From assembly GCA_036250195.1 (NCBI GenBank), contig JAVHZZ010000006.1:162681224-162745223 (forward strand): a DNA stretch of 64,000 bases, given 5' to 3'. Origin of the DNA: Mixophyes australis (lineage: Eukaryota; Chordata; Amphibia; Anura; Limnodynastidae). Under the pieces are notes generated by a model that saw only the letters and a list, made by a program, of their open reading frames with translations, ran no database searches and was not told the origin of the DNA. This document shows, piece after piece, positions 44,050 to 59,595 of this stretch. Numbering within the stretch: position 1 is the first letter of the stretch; each line of letters opens with the position of its first letter. A program made the position numbers and the translations under genes.

Positions 44050-44235
44050 TTGAGCGCTCGGATTGGTTCTCAGAGCACGTAGGGGCGTGCTCACATCCCA
44101 CACAGATCTTTCAGACACCTGTCTGTGTGTAATGGTTGCCTCCCCAGCCAAAAACATGGCGCCCGTCACAGATGAGACGAGTACTCAATGCTTTGTAGTG
44201 AGGAAACATTAATGTACACCTGACTTCTCAATTAA
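44050..44235 (-). promoter_or_regulatory. Conserved CCAAT-containing upstream region, copy B
   Basis: GTGCTCTGAGAACCAATCC on the minus strand (44,059-44,077) and GTGAGCACGCCCC (44,084-44,096) match copy A; AGATCTGTGTGGG and GGTGTACATT further up match 20.6-20.8 kb as well. GCGCTCAATACTGCAGAGG and a TTTTATG box follow toward the exon. Confidence 0.4.
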
Positions 44236-45212
44236 ATCAGTTCTTTCATTCCACGTGTCCTTTTTCTTCTCTCCTGCAAGTTAACAATTTCACTGAGCAG
44301 GCTCTGGCATACTGTGAACAGGACAGTAATTTGGCCCAGAGATTTTACCCAACAGGTGTCAATATTGTTAATGCCAAATGGGCCTACCTGGAAATGCATG
44401 TTATTGATGTATTTTATTGAGACTACACATACAATTACCCATTATGTCATTAGGCATAAGTGACCAATAGGAAGTCTCATACTAACAAAAATAAATAACA
44501 TACAGTGTATCTAACCAATTGTAAGCATCAAATCCAACCCCAGTGTGGAACTGAGCTCAGATATACTATGGGAATGTGTACCAACAGAATTTATTAATAG
44601 TGTTAGTGTGGGCTTGGCTAGCCACACACTCTAGGGGGACAGTAAGTAAATCTTACACCATATACTGTCAGTTTTGCCCTGGTGGTAGCTTAGTTTGGAT
44701 GCTGTCATCACAAGGTGTTTGAAATGGAGTATACATTTATAGTAGGCTAATGGCTTTTCAAAGTAGAACTGTACAAATGTTTGAGGAGTGCTTTGCCTAC
44801 CTGTCATTTGGATTGGAATAGCTGTCCTTGATTTGGTGCATGCAATTTTTGGACTCTACATCAAGTGGTGTCATGGTTGTACACAGTTAACATTAGCCCT
44901 CTTGGTAGTGCTTTCCTTTACAAACCACAGTGCCTGTTGGTCACAGGATAGCCATGCATACATAGCATATTCCTAGCCTATTAGGTACTTAGCCACACCA
45001 AACTCTGCTTATTGATTGAATATAATTCTAAATGCACCTTTGTGTCAACCACTGTTTGGTCTGGGGTTTTGATTCTCACTACAGATTGTGTGCCAGTGTT
45101 CAGGACTTACTGCTTGCCAATCTGGAGGTAAAGTGACTCTGCTGCATGAGGAGAATTACATTGTGGCCTCAGAGTAGTATTATGTGTCACACTTTGAAAG
45201 TATTTGCGCTAC
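44236..45212. other. Left flank of the minisatellite, no gene recognised
   Basis: Mixed composition and no interspersed repeat that I can name. Frames at 44,788 and elsewhere show no domain. The last unique bases are TTTGCGCTACC before the AC run. Confidence 0.5.
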
Positions 45213-45427
45213 CACACACACACACAAGCAGGCATTGGACGGACACACACACACAAGCAGGCATTGGACGGACACACACACACACACAAGCAGGCATTGG
45301 ACGGACACACACACACACACAAGCAGGCATTGGACACACGGACACACACAAGCAGGCATTGGACACACGGACACACACAAGCAGACATTGGACGGACACA
45401 CACAAGCAGGCATTGGACGGACAGACA

Positions 45428-45495
<68 letters not shown>

Positions 45496-45606
45496 GGCAG
45501 GCATTGGACGGACAGACACACACACAAGCAGGCATTGGACGGACACACACACACACACACACAGACACGCAGGCATTGGACGGACACACACACACAGGCA
45601 TTGGAC

Positions 45607-45662
<56 letters not shown>

Positions 45663-48600
45663 GCAGGCATTGGACGGACACACACACACAAGCAGGCATT
45701 GGACGGACACACACACACAAGCAGGCATTGGACGGACACACACACACAAGCAGGCATTGGACGGACACACACAAGCAAACACAAGCAGGCATTGGACGGA
45801 CACACACAAGCAAACACAAGCAGGCATTGGACGGACACACACAAGCAAACACAAGCAGGCATTGGACGGACACACACAAACACAAGCAGGCATTGTACGG
45901 ACACACACAAACACAAGCAGGCATTGGACGGACACACACAAACACAAGCAGGCATTGGACGGACACACACACAAGCAGGCATTGGACGGACACACACACA
46001 AGCAGGCATTGGACGGACACACACACAAGCAGGCATTGGACGGACACACACACGCAGGCATTGGACGGACACACACACAAGCAGGCATTGGACGGACACA
46101 CACACACACACACACAAGCAGGCATTGGACGGACACACACACACACACACACAAGCAGGCATTGGACGGACACACACACAAGCAGGCATTGGACGGACAC
46201 ACACACAAGCAGGCATTGGACGGACACACACACACACACACACACACAAGCAGGCATTGGACGGACACACACACACACACAAGCAGGCATTGGACGGACA
46301 CACACACACACAAGCAGGCATTGGACGGACACACACAAGCAGGCATTGGACGGACAGACACACACACACAAGCAGGCATTGGACGGACAGACACACACAC
46401 ACAAGCAGGCATTGGACGGACACACACACAAGCAGGCATTGGACGGACACACACACACACACACACAAGCAGGCATTGGACGGACACACACACACAAGCA
46501 GGCATTGGACGGACACACACACAAGCAGGCATTGGACGGACACACACACACACACACAAGCAGGCATTGGACGGACACACACACACAGGCATTGGACGGA
46601 CACACACACAGGCATTGGACGGACACACACACACACAAGCAGGCATTGGACGGACACACACAAGCAGGCATTGAACGGACACACACACACACAAGCAGGC
46701 ATTGGACGGACACACACACACAAGCAGGCATTGGACGGACACACACACACACAAGCAGGCATTGGACGGACACACACACACACACACACAGGCATTGGAC
46801 GGACACACACACAAGCAGGCATTGGACGGACACACACACAAGCAGGCATTGGACGGACACACACACAAGCAGGCATTGGACGGACACACACACACACAGG
46901 CATTGGACGGACACACACACACACAGGCATTGGACGGACACACACACACACACAAGCAGGCATTGGACGGACACACACACACAAGCAGGCATTGGACGGA
47001 CACACACAAACACAAGCAGGCATTGGACGGACACACACAAACACAAGCAGGCATTGGACGGACACACACAAACACACACACAAGCAGGCATTGGACGGAC
47101 ACACACAAACACACACACAAGCAGGCATTGGACGGACACACACACACACACACAGGCATTGGACGGACACACACACAAGCAGGCATTGGACGGACACACA
47201 CACACACAAGCAGGCATTGGACGGACACACACACACACAGGCATTGGACGGACACACACACAAGCAGGCATTGGACGGACACACACACACACACACAAGC
47301 AGGCATTGGACGGACACACACAAACACAAGCAGGCATTGGACGGACACACACAAACACAAGCAGGCATTGGACGGACACACACAAACACAAGCAGGCATT
47401 GGACGGACACACACAAACACAAGCAGGCATTGGACGGACACACACAAACACAAGCAGGCATTGGACGGACACACACAAACACAAGCAGGCATTGGACGGA
47501 CACACACACAAGCAGGCATTGGACGGACACACACACAAGCAGGCATTGGACGGACACACACACAAGCAGGCATTGGACGGACACACACAAGCAGGCATTG
47601 GACGGACACACACACACACAAGCAGGCATTGGACGGACACACACACAGGCATTGGACGGACACACACACACACACGCAGGCATTGGACGGACACACACAC
47701 AAGCAGGCATTGGACGGACACACACACACAGGCATTGGACGGACACACACACACACAAGCAGGCATTGGACGGACACACACACACACACAAGCAGGCATT
47801 GGACGGACACACACACACACACAAGCAGGCATTGGACGGACACACACAAGCAGGCATTGGACGGACACACACAAGCAGGCATTGGACGGACACACACAAG
47901 CAGGCATTGGACGGACACACACAAGCAGGCATTGGACGGACAGACACACACACACAAGCAGGCATTGGACGGACACACACACACAGGCATTGGACGGACA
48001 GACACACACACACAAGCAGGCATTGGACGGACACACACACACACAGGCATTGGACGGACACACACACACAAGCAGGCATTGGACGGACACACACACACAC
48101 ACACACAAGCAGGCATTGGACGGACACACACACACAAGCAGGCATTGGACGGACACACACAAGCAGGCATTGGACGGACACACACACACACACACAAGCA
48201 GGCATTGGACGGACACACACACACAGGCATTGGACGGACACACACACACACAAGCAGGCATTGGACGGACACACACACACACAAGCAGGCATTGGACGGA
48301 CACACACACACACACAAGCAGGCATTGAACGGACACACACAAGCAGGCATTGGACGGACACACACACACACACACACACACAAGCAGGCATTGGACGGAC
48401 ACACACACACAAGCAGGCATTGGACGGACACACACACACACACACAAGCAGGCATTGGACGGACACACACACAAGCAGGCATTGGACGGACACACACACA
48501 AGCAGGCATTGGACGGACACACACACAAGCAGGCATTGGACGGACACACACACAAGCAGGCATTGGACGGACACACACACACACACACACAAGCAGGCAT

Positions 48601-51423
48601 TGGACGGACACACACACACACAGGCATTGGACGGACACACACACAAGCAGGCATTGGACGGACACACACACACACAAGCAGGCATTGGACGGACACACAC
48701 AAGCAGGCATTGGACGGACACACACACACACAGGCATTAGACGGACACACACACACACACACAAGCAGGCATTGGACGGACACACACACACACACACAAG
48801 CAGGCATTGGACGGACACACACACACAAGCAGGCATTGGACGGACACACACACACAAGCAGGCATTGGACGGACACACACACACACACAAGCAGGCATTG
48901 GACGGACACACACACACACAAGCAGGCATTGGACGGACACACACACACACAAGCAGGCATTGGACGGACACACACACACAAGCAGGCATTGGACGGACAC
49001 ACACACACAAGCAGGCATTGGACGGACACACACACAAGCAGGCATTGGACGGACACACACAAGCAGGCATTGGACGGACACACACACACACACACACACG
49101 GACGGACGGACACACACACACAAGCAGGCATTGGACGGACACACACACAAGCAGGCATTGGACGGACACACACACACAAACACAAGCAGGCATTGGACGG
49201 ACACACACACAAGCAGGCATTGGACGGACACACACACACACACACAAGCAGGCATTGGACGGACACACACAAGCAGGCATTGGACGGACACACACAAGCA
49301 GGCATTGGACGGACACACACACACACACAAGCAGGCATTGGACGGACACACACACACACAAGCAGGCATTGGACGGACACACACAAACACAAGCAGGCAT
49401 TGGACGGACACACACAAACACAAGCAGGCATTGGACGGACACACACAAACACAAGCAGGCATTGGACGGACACACACACACACACACAGGCATTGGACGG
49501 ACACACACACACACACACAAGCAGGCATTGGACGGACACACACACAAGCAGGCATTGGACGGACACACACACACACACAAGCAGGCATTGGACGGACACA
49601 CACACACAAGCAGGCATTGGACGGACACACACACAGGCATTGGACGGACACACACACACACACAAGCAGGCATTGGACGGACACACACACAAGCAGGCAT
49701 TGGACGGACACACACACACAGGCATTGGACGGACACACACACACACACACAAGCAGGCATTGGACGGACACACACACACACAAGCAGGCATTGGACGGAC
49801 ACACACACACACAAGCAGGCATTGGACGGACACACACAAGCAGGCATTGGACGGACACACACAAGCAGGCATTGGACGGACAGACACACACACACAAGCA
49901 GGCATTGGACGGACACACACACACAGGCATTGGACGGACACACACACACACAGGCATTGGACGGACACACACACACACAAGCAGGCATTGGACGGACACA
50001 CACACACAAGCAGGCATTGGACGGACACACACACACAAGCAGGCATTGGACAGACACACACACACACAAGCAGGCATTGGACGGACACACACAAGCAGGC
50101 ATTGGACGGACACACACACACAAGCAGGCATTGGACGGACACACACACACAGGCATTGGACGGACACACACACAGGCATTGGACGGACACACACACACAC
50201 AAGCAGGCATTGGACGGACACACACACACACACAAGCAGGCATTGGACGGACACACACACACACAAGCAGGCATTGAACGGACACACACACACACAAGCA
50301 GGCATTGGACGGACACACACACAAGCAGGCATTGGACGGACACACACACACAAGCAGGCATTGGACGGACACACACACAGGCATTGGACGGACACACACA
50401 CACAAGCAGGCATTGGACGGACACACACACACACACAAGCAGGCATTGGACGGACACACACACACAAGCAGGCATTGGACAGACACACACACACACAAGC
50501 AGGCATTGGACGGACACACACAAGCAGGCATTGGACGGACACACACAAGCAGGCATTGGACGGACACACACACACAAGCAGGCATTGGACGGACACACAC
50601 ACACAGGCATTGGACGGACACACACACACAAGCAGGCATTGGACGGACACACACACACACAAGCAGGCATTGGACGGACACACACACACACAAGCAGGCA
50701 TTGGACGGACACACACACAAGCAGGCATTGGACGGACACACACACACACAAGCAGGCATTGGACGGACACACACACACAGGCATTGGACGGACACACACA
50801 CACACGCAGGCATTGGACGGACACACACACACACAAGCAGGCATTGGACGGACACACACACACAAGCAGGCATTGGACGGACACACACACACACACAAGC
50901 AGGCATTGGACGGACACACACACACAAGCAGGCATTGGACAGACACACACACACACAAGCAGGCATTGGACGGACACACACAAGCAGGCATTGGACGGAC
51001 ACACACAAGCAGGCATTGGACGGACACACACACACACAAGCAGGCATTGGACGGACACACACACACAGGCATTGGACGGACACACACACACACGCAGGCA
51101 TTGGACGGACACACACACACACAAGCAGGCATTGGACGGACACACACACACAAGCAGGCATTGGACGGACACACACACAAGCAGGCATTGGACGGACACA
51201 CACACAAGCAGGCATTGGACGGACACACACACAAGCAGGCATTGGACGGACACACACACACACAAGCAGGCATTGAACGGACACACACACACACAAGCAG
51301 GCATTGGACGGACACACACACACACAAGCAGGCATTGGACGGACACACACACACAAGCAGGCATTGGACGGACACACACACACACAAGCAGGCATTGGAC
51401 GGACACACACACACACAAGCAGG

Positions 51424-51925
51424 CATTGGACGGACGGACACACACAAGCAGGCATTGGACGGACGGACACACACAAGCAGGCATTGGACGGACGGACACA
51501 CACAAGCAGGCATTGGACGGACGGACACACACAAGCAGGCATTGGACGGACAGACACACACACACAAGCAGGCATTGGACGGACGGACGGACACAGGCAG
51601 GCATTGGACGGACACACACACACACAAGCAGGCATTGGACGGACGGACACACAAGCAGGCATTGGACGGACGGACACACAAGCAGGCATTGGACGGACGG
51701 ACACACAAGCAGGCATTGGACGGACGGACACACAAGCAGGCATTGGACGGACGGACACACAAGCAGGCATTGGACGGACGGACACACAAGCAGGCATTGG
51801 ACGGACGGACACACAAGCAGGCATTGGACGGACGGACACACAAGCAGGCATTGGACGGACGGACACACAAGCAGGCATTGGACGGACGGACACACAAGCA
51901 GGCATTGGACGGACGGACACACACA
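51424..51925. repeat. Homogenised GGACGGACGGAC block 1
   Basis: Units here carry an extra GGAC. From about 51,640 to 51,920 ten or eleven consecutive units are identical in core and in a fixed ACACAAG spacer, period 27 bases, in contrast to the variable spacers elsewhere. Confidence 0.92.
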
Positions 51926-52587
51926 CACACAAGCAGGCATTGGACGGACACACACACAAGCAGGCATTGGACGGACACACACACACACACACAAGCAGGC
52001 ATTGGACGGACACACACACACACAAGCAGGCATTGGACGGACACACACACCCACACACAAGCAGGCATTGGACGGACACACACACACACACACACACAAG
52101 CAGGCATTGGACGGACACACACACACACACACACACACAAGCAGGCATTGGACGGACACACACACACACACAAGCAGGCATTGGACGGACAGACACACAC
52201 ACACAAGCAGGCATTGGACGGACGGACACACACACACAAGCAGGCATTGGACGGACGGACACACACAAGCAGGCATTGGACAGACACACACAAGCAGGCA
52301 GGCATTGGACGGACACACACACACACACACACACACACAAGCAGGCATTGGACGGACACACACACGCAGGCATTGGACGGACGGACACACACACACACAG
52401 AAGCAGGCAGGCATTGGACGGACACACACACACACACAAGCAGGCATTGGACGGACACACACACACACACACAAGCAGGCATTGGACGGACACACACACA
52501 CACACACAAGCAGGCATTGGATGGACACACACACACACAAGCAGGCATTGGACGGACACACACACACACACACACACACAAGCAGGC

Positions 52588-52970
52588 ATTGGACGGACGG
52601 ACGGACACAGGCAGGCATTGGACGGACACACACACACACAAGCAGGCATTGGACGGACGCACACACAAGCAGGCATTGGACGGACGGACACACAAGCAGG
52701 CATTGGACGGACGGACACACAAGCAGGCATTGGACGGACGGACACACAAGCAGGCATTGGACGGACGGACACACAAGCAGGCATTGGACGGACGGACACA
52801 CAAGCAGGCATTGGACGGACGGACACACAAGCAGGCATTGGACGGACGGACACACAAGCAGGCATTGGACGGACGGACACACAAGCAGGCATTGGACGGA
52901 CGGACACACAAGCAGGCATTGGACGGACGGACACACAAGCAGGCATTGGACGGACGGACACACACACACA
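52588..52970. repeat. Homogenised GGACGGACGGAC block 2
   Basis: A second run of the same 27-base units about 1.0 kb downstream, introduced by the same GGACGGACACAGGCAGG junction as block 1 (51,585 and 52,591). One unit differs (GGACGCACAC). Confidence 0.92.
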
Positions 52971-53114
52971 CAAGCAGGCATTGGACGGACACACACACAA
53001 GCAGGCATTGGACGGACACACACACACACACACAAGCAGGCATTGGACGGACACACACACACACAAGCAGGCATTGGACGGACACACACACCCACACACA
53101 AGCAGGCATTGGAC

Positions 53115-53145
<31 letters not shown>

Positions 53146-55423
53146 AGCAGGCATTGGACGGACACACACACACACACACACAAGCAGGCATTGGACGGAC
53201 ACACACACACACACACAAGCAGGCATTGGACGGACAGACACACACACACAAGCAGGCATTGGACGGACAGACACACACACACAAGCAGGCATTGGACGGA
53301 CGGACACACACACACAAGCAGGCATTGGACGGACGGACACACACAAGCAGGCATTGGACAGACACACACAAGCAGGCAGGCATTGGACGGACACACACAC
53401 ACACACACACAAGCAGGCATTGGACGGACACACACACGCAGGCATTGGACGGACGGACACACACACACACAGAAGCAGGCAGGCATTGGACGGACACACA
53501 CACACACACAAGCAGGCATTGGACGGACACACACACACACACACAAGCAGGCATTGGACGGACACACACACACACACACAAGCAGGCATTGGACGGACAC
53601 ACACACACACAAGCAGGCATTGGACGGACACACACACACACACACACACACAAGCAGGCATTGGACGGACACACACACACACACACAAGCAGGCATTGGA
53701 CGGACACACACACACAAGCAGGCATTGGACGGACACACACACAAGCAGGCATTGGACGGACACACACACACAAGCAGGCATTGGACGGACACACACACAC
53801 AAGCAGGCATTGGACGGACACACACACACACACACACACAAGCAGGCATTGGACGGACACACACAAGCAGGCATTGGACGGACACACACACACACAAGCA
53901 GGCATTGGACGGACACACACACACACACAAGCAGGCATTGGACGGACACACACACACACACAAGCAGGCATTGGACGGACACACACACACACACACAAGC
54001 AGGCATTGGACGGACACACACACACACACACAAGCAGGCATTGGACGGACACACACACACACACACACAAGCAGGCATTGGACGGACACACACACACACA
54101 CACAAGCAGGCATTGGACGGACACACACACACAAGCAGGCATTGGACGGACAGACACACACACACAAGCAGGCATTGGACGGACGGACACACACACACAA
54201 GCAGGCATTGGACGGACGGACGGACACACACACACACACAAGCAGGCATTGGACGGACGGACACACACACACAAGCAGGCATTGGACAGACACACACAAG
54301 CAGGCAGGCATTGGACGGACACACACACACACAAGCAGGCATTGGACGGACACACACACGCAGGCATTGGACGGACGGACGGACACACACACACACACAC
54401 AAGCAGGCAGGCATTGGACGGACACACACACACACACACACACACAAGCAGGCATTGGACGGACACACACACACACAAGCAGGCATTGGACGGACACACA
54501 CACACACAAGCAGGCATTGGACGGACACACACACACAAGCAGGCATTGGACGGACACACACACACAAGCAGGCATTGGACGGACACACACACACAAGCAG
54601 CCATTGGACACACACACACACAAGCAGGCATTGGACGCGCACACACACACACACGCAGGCATTACACACACACACACAAGCAGGCATTGGACGGACACAC
54701 ACACACACACACACACACAAGCAGGCAGGCATTGGACGGACACACACACACACACACAAGCAGGCATTGGACGGACACACACACACACAAGCAGGCATTG
54801 GACGGACACACACACACAAGCAGGCATTGGACGGACACACACACAAGCAGGCATTGGACGGACACACACACACACACGCAGGCATTGGATGGACACACAT
54901 ACACAAGCAGGCATTGGACGGACACACACACACACACACACAAGCAGGCATTGGACACACACACACACACACAAGCAGGCATTGGACGGACACACACACA
55001 CAAGCAGGCATTGGACACACACACAAGCAGCCATTGGACACACACACAAGCAGCCATTGGACACACACACAAGCAGCCATTGGACGCACACACAAGCAGG
55101 CATTGGACGCGCACACAAGCAGCCATTGGACACACACACGCAGGCATTGGACGGACGGACGGACGGACACACACACACACACAAGCAGGCAGGCATTGGA
55201 CGGACACACACACACACACACACACACAAGCAGGCATTACACACACACACACACAAGCAGGCATTGGACACACACACAAGCAGCCATTGGACACACACAC
55301 AAGCAGGCATTGGACACACACACAAGCCGGCATTGGACACACACACAAGCAGGCATTGGACACACACACACAAGCAGGCATTGGACACACACACACAAGC
55401 AGGCATTGGACACACACACACAC

Positions 55424-57402
55424 TCAGGCATTACACACACACACACGCAGGCATTACACACACACACAGGCATTACACACACACACAGGCATTACACACA
55501 CACACACAGGCATTACACACACACACACAGGCATTACACACACACAGGCATTACACACACACACAGGCATTACACACACACACACACACACAGGCATTAC
55601 ACACACACACAGGCATTACACACACACACAGGCATTACACACACACAGGCATTACACACACACAGGCATTACACACACACAGGCATTACACACACACACA
55701 GGCATTACACAAACACACAGGCATTACACAAACACACAGGCATTACACACAAACACACAGGCATTACACACACACACACAGGCATTACACACACACACAC
55801 ACAGGCATTACACACACACAGGCATTACACACACACAGGCATTACACACACACACAGGCATTACACACACACACAGGCATTACACACACACGCAGGCATT
55901 ACACACACACGCAGGCATTACACACACACGCAGGCATTACACACACACACAGGCATTACACACACACAGGCATTACACACACACAGGCATTACACACACA
56001 GGCATTACACACACACACAGGCATTACACACACACACAGGCATTACACACACACGCAGGCATTACACACACACGCAGGCATTACACACACACGCAGGCAT
56101 TACACACACACGCAGGCATTACACACACACACACACACACACAGGCATTACACACACACACAGGCATTACACACACACACAGGCATTACACACACACACA
56201 GGCATTACACACACACACAGGCATTACACACACACACAGGCATTACACACACACACAGGCATTACACACACACACAGGCATTACACACACACACAGGCAT
56301 TACACACACACACACAGGCATTACACACACACACACAGGCATTACACACACACACACAGGCATTACACACACACAGGCATTACACACACACACAGGCATT
56401 ACACACACACAGGCATTACACACACACAGGCATTACACACACACACAGGCATTACACACACACACACAGGCATTACACACACAGGCATTACACACACAGG
56501 CATTACACACACAGGCATTACACACACAGGCATTACACACACAGGCATTACACACACAGGCATTACACACACAGGCATTACACACACAGGCATTACACAC
56601 ACAGGCATTACACACACAGGCATTACACACACAGGCATTACACACACACACACACACAGGCATTACACACACACAGGCATTACACACACACAGGCATTAC
56701 ACACACACAGGCATTACACACACACAGGCATTACACACACACAGGCATTACACACACACAGGCATTACACACACACACAGGCATTACACACACACACAGG
56801 CATTACACACACACACAGGCATTACACACACACAGGCATTACACACACACAGGCATTACACACACACAGGCATTACACACACACAGGCATTACACACACA
56901 CAGGCATTACACACACACACAGGCATTACACACACACACACAGGCATTACACACACACACACAGGCATTACACAAACACACAGGCATTACACAAACACAC
57001 AGGCATTACACACACACAGGCATTACACACACACACAGGCATTACACAAACACACAGGCATTACACAAACACACAGGCATTACACACACACAGGCATTAC
57101 ACACACACAGGCATTACACACACACAGGCATTACACACACACAGGCATTACACACACACACACAGGCATTACACACACACAGGCATTACACACACACAGG
57201 CATTACACACACACAGGCATTACACACACACAGGCATTACACACACACAGGCATTACACACACACACAGGCATTACACACACACAGGCATTACACACACA
57301 CACAGGCATTACACACACACAGGCATTACACACACACACAGGCATTACACACACACACAGGCATTACACACACACACACAGGCATTACACACACACGCAG
57401 GC

Positions 57403-57436
<34 letters not shown>

Positions 57437-57979
57437 CATTACACACATACACAGGCATTACACACACACAGGCATTACACACACACAGGCATTACACACA
57501 CACAGGCATTACACACACACGCACAGGCATTACACGCACACGCACAGGCATTACACACACACACACAGGCATTACACACACACACACAGGCATTACACAC
57601 ACACACACAGGCATTACACACACAGGCATTACACACACACACACAGGCATTACACAAACACAGGCATTACACAAACACAGGCATTACACACACACAGGCA
57701 TTACACACACACACACAGGCATAACACACACAGGCATAACACACACAGGCATAACACACACAGGCATAACACACACAGGCATAACACACACAGGCATAAC
57801 ACACACAGGCATAACACACACAGGCATAACACACACAGGCATAACACACACAGGCATAACACACACAGGCATAACACACACAGGCATAACACACACAGGC
57901 ATAACACACACACAGGCATAACACACACACAGGCATAACACACACAGGCATAACACACACAGGCATAACACACACAGGC

Positions 57980-58010
<31 letters not shown>

Positions 58011-58321
58011 GCATTACACACACACAGGCATTACACACACACACACAGGCATTACACACACACACAGGCATTACACACACACAGGCATTACACACACACA
58101 GGCATTACACACACACAGGCATTACACACACACGCAGGCATTACACACACACGCAGGCATTACACACACACGCAGGCATTACACACACACGCAGGCATTA
58201 CACACACACACACACACACACACAGGCATAACACACACACAGGCATAACACACACACAGGCATAACACACACAGGCATAACACACACAGGCATAACACAC
58301 ACAGGCATAACACACACAGGC

Positions 58322-58355
<34 letters not shown>

Positions 58356-59564
58356 CATTACACACACACAGGCATTACACACACACAGGCATTACACACA
58401 CACACACAGGCATTACACACACACACAGGCATTACACACACACACAGGCATTACACACACACAGGCATTACACACACACAGGCATTACACACACACACAG
58501 GCATTACACACACACACAGGCATTACACACACACGCAGGCATTACACACACACACAGGCATTACACAAACACACAGGCATTACACACACACAGGCATTAC
58601 ACACACACAGGCATTACACACACACAGGCATTACACACACACACACAGGCATTACACACACACAGGCATTACACACACACAGGCATTACACACACACAGG
58701 CATTACACACACACACAGGCATTACACACACACAGGCATTACACACACACACAGGCATTACACACACACAGGCATTACACACACACACAGGCATTACACA
58801 CACACACAGGCATTACACACACACACACAGGCATTACACACACACACACACACACACACAGGCATTACACACATACACAGGCATTACACACACACAGGCA
58901 TTACACACACACAGGCATTACACACACACAGGCATTACACACACACGCACAGGCATTACACACACACGCACAGGCATTACACACACACGCACAGGCATTA
59001 CACACACACGCACAGGCATTACACACACACACACAGGCATTACACACACACACAGGCATTACACACACACACACAGGCATTACACAAACACACACAGGCA
59101 TTACACACACACAGGCATTACACACACACACAGGCATTACACACACACACAGGCATTACACACACACACACAGGCATTACACAAACACAGGCATTACACA
59201 CACACAGGCATTACACACACAGGCATTACACACACAGGCATAACACACACAGGCATAACACACACAGGCATAACACACACAGGCATAACACACACAGGCA
59301 TAACACACACAGGCATAACACACACAGGCATAACACACACAGGCATAACACACACAGGCATAACACACACAGGCATAACACACACAGGCATAACACACAC
59401 AGGCATAACACACACAGGCATAACACACACAGGCATAACACACACACAGGCATACACACACACACAGGCATTACACACACACACAGGCATTACACACACA
59501 CGCAGGCATTACACACACACGCAGGCATTACACACACACGCAGGCATTACACACACACGCAGGC

Positions 59565-59595
<31 letters not shown>

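Larger units (their letters stand above)
45213..55423. repeat. Array domain 1: GCATTGGACGGAC units
   Basis: Typical unit AAGCAGGCATTGGACGGAC plus (AC)3-10, about 24-40 bases. Variants: CAAACACAAG spacers (45.77-45.96, 46.99-47.11, 47.31-47.49, 49.38-49.46 kb); missing AAGC (ACACACAGGCATT); GAACGG at 46,672, 48,326, 50,275 and 51,273; GGACAGAC at 50,049, 50,467 and 50,937. Two pure AC runs of about 50-60 bases lie at 45,431-45,492 and 45,611-45,661. From about 54.6 kb units increasingly lack the second GGAC (GCATTGGACACAC). Confidence 0.97.

Noticed and set aside
45146..57938. Open reading frames of 1,000-3,400 codons over the array, both strands and several phases
   Set aside because: They arise from a stop-free repeat unit, overlap each other in all phases, have no domain, no start context and no codon bias.
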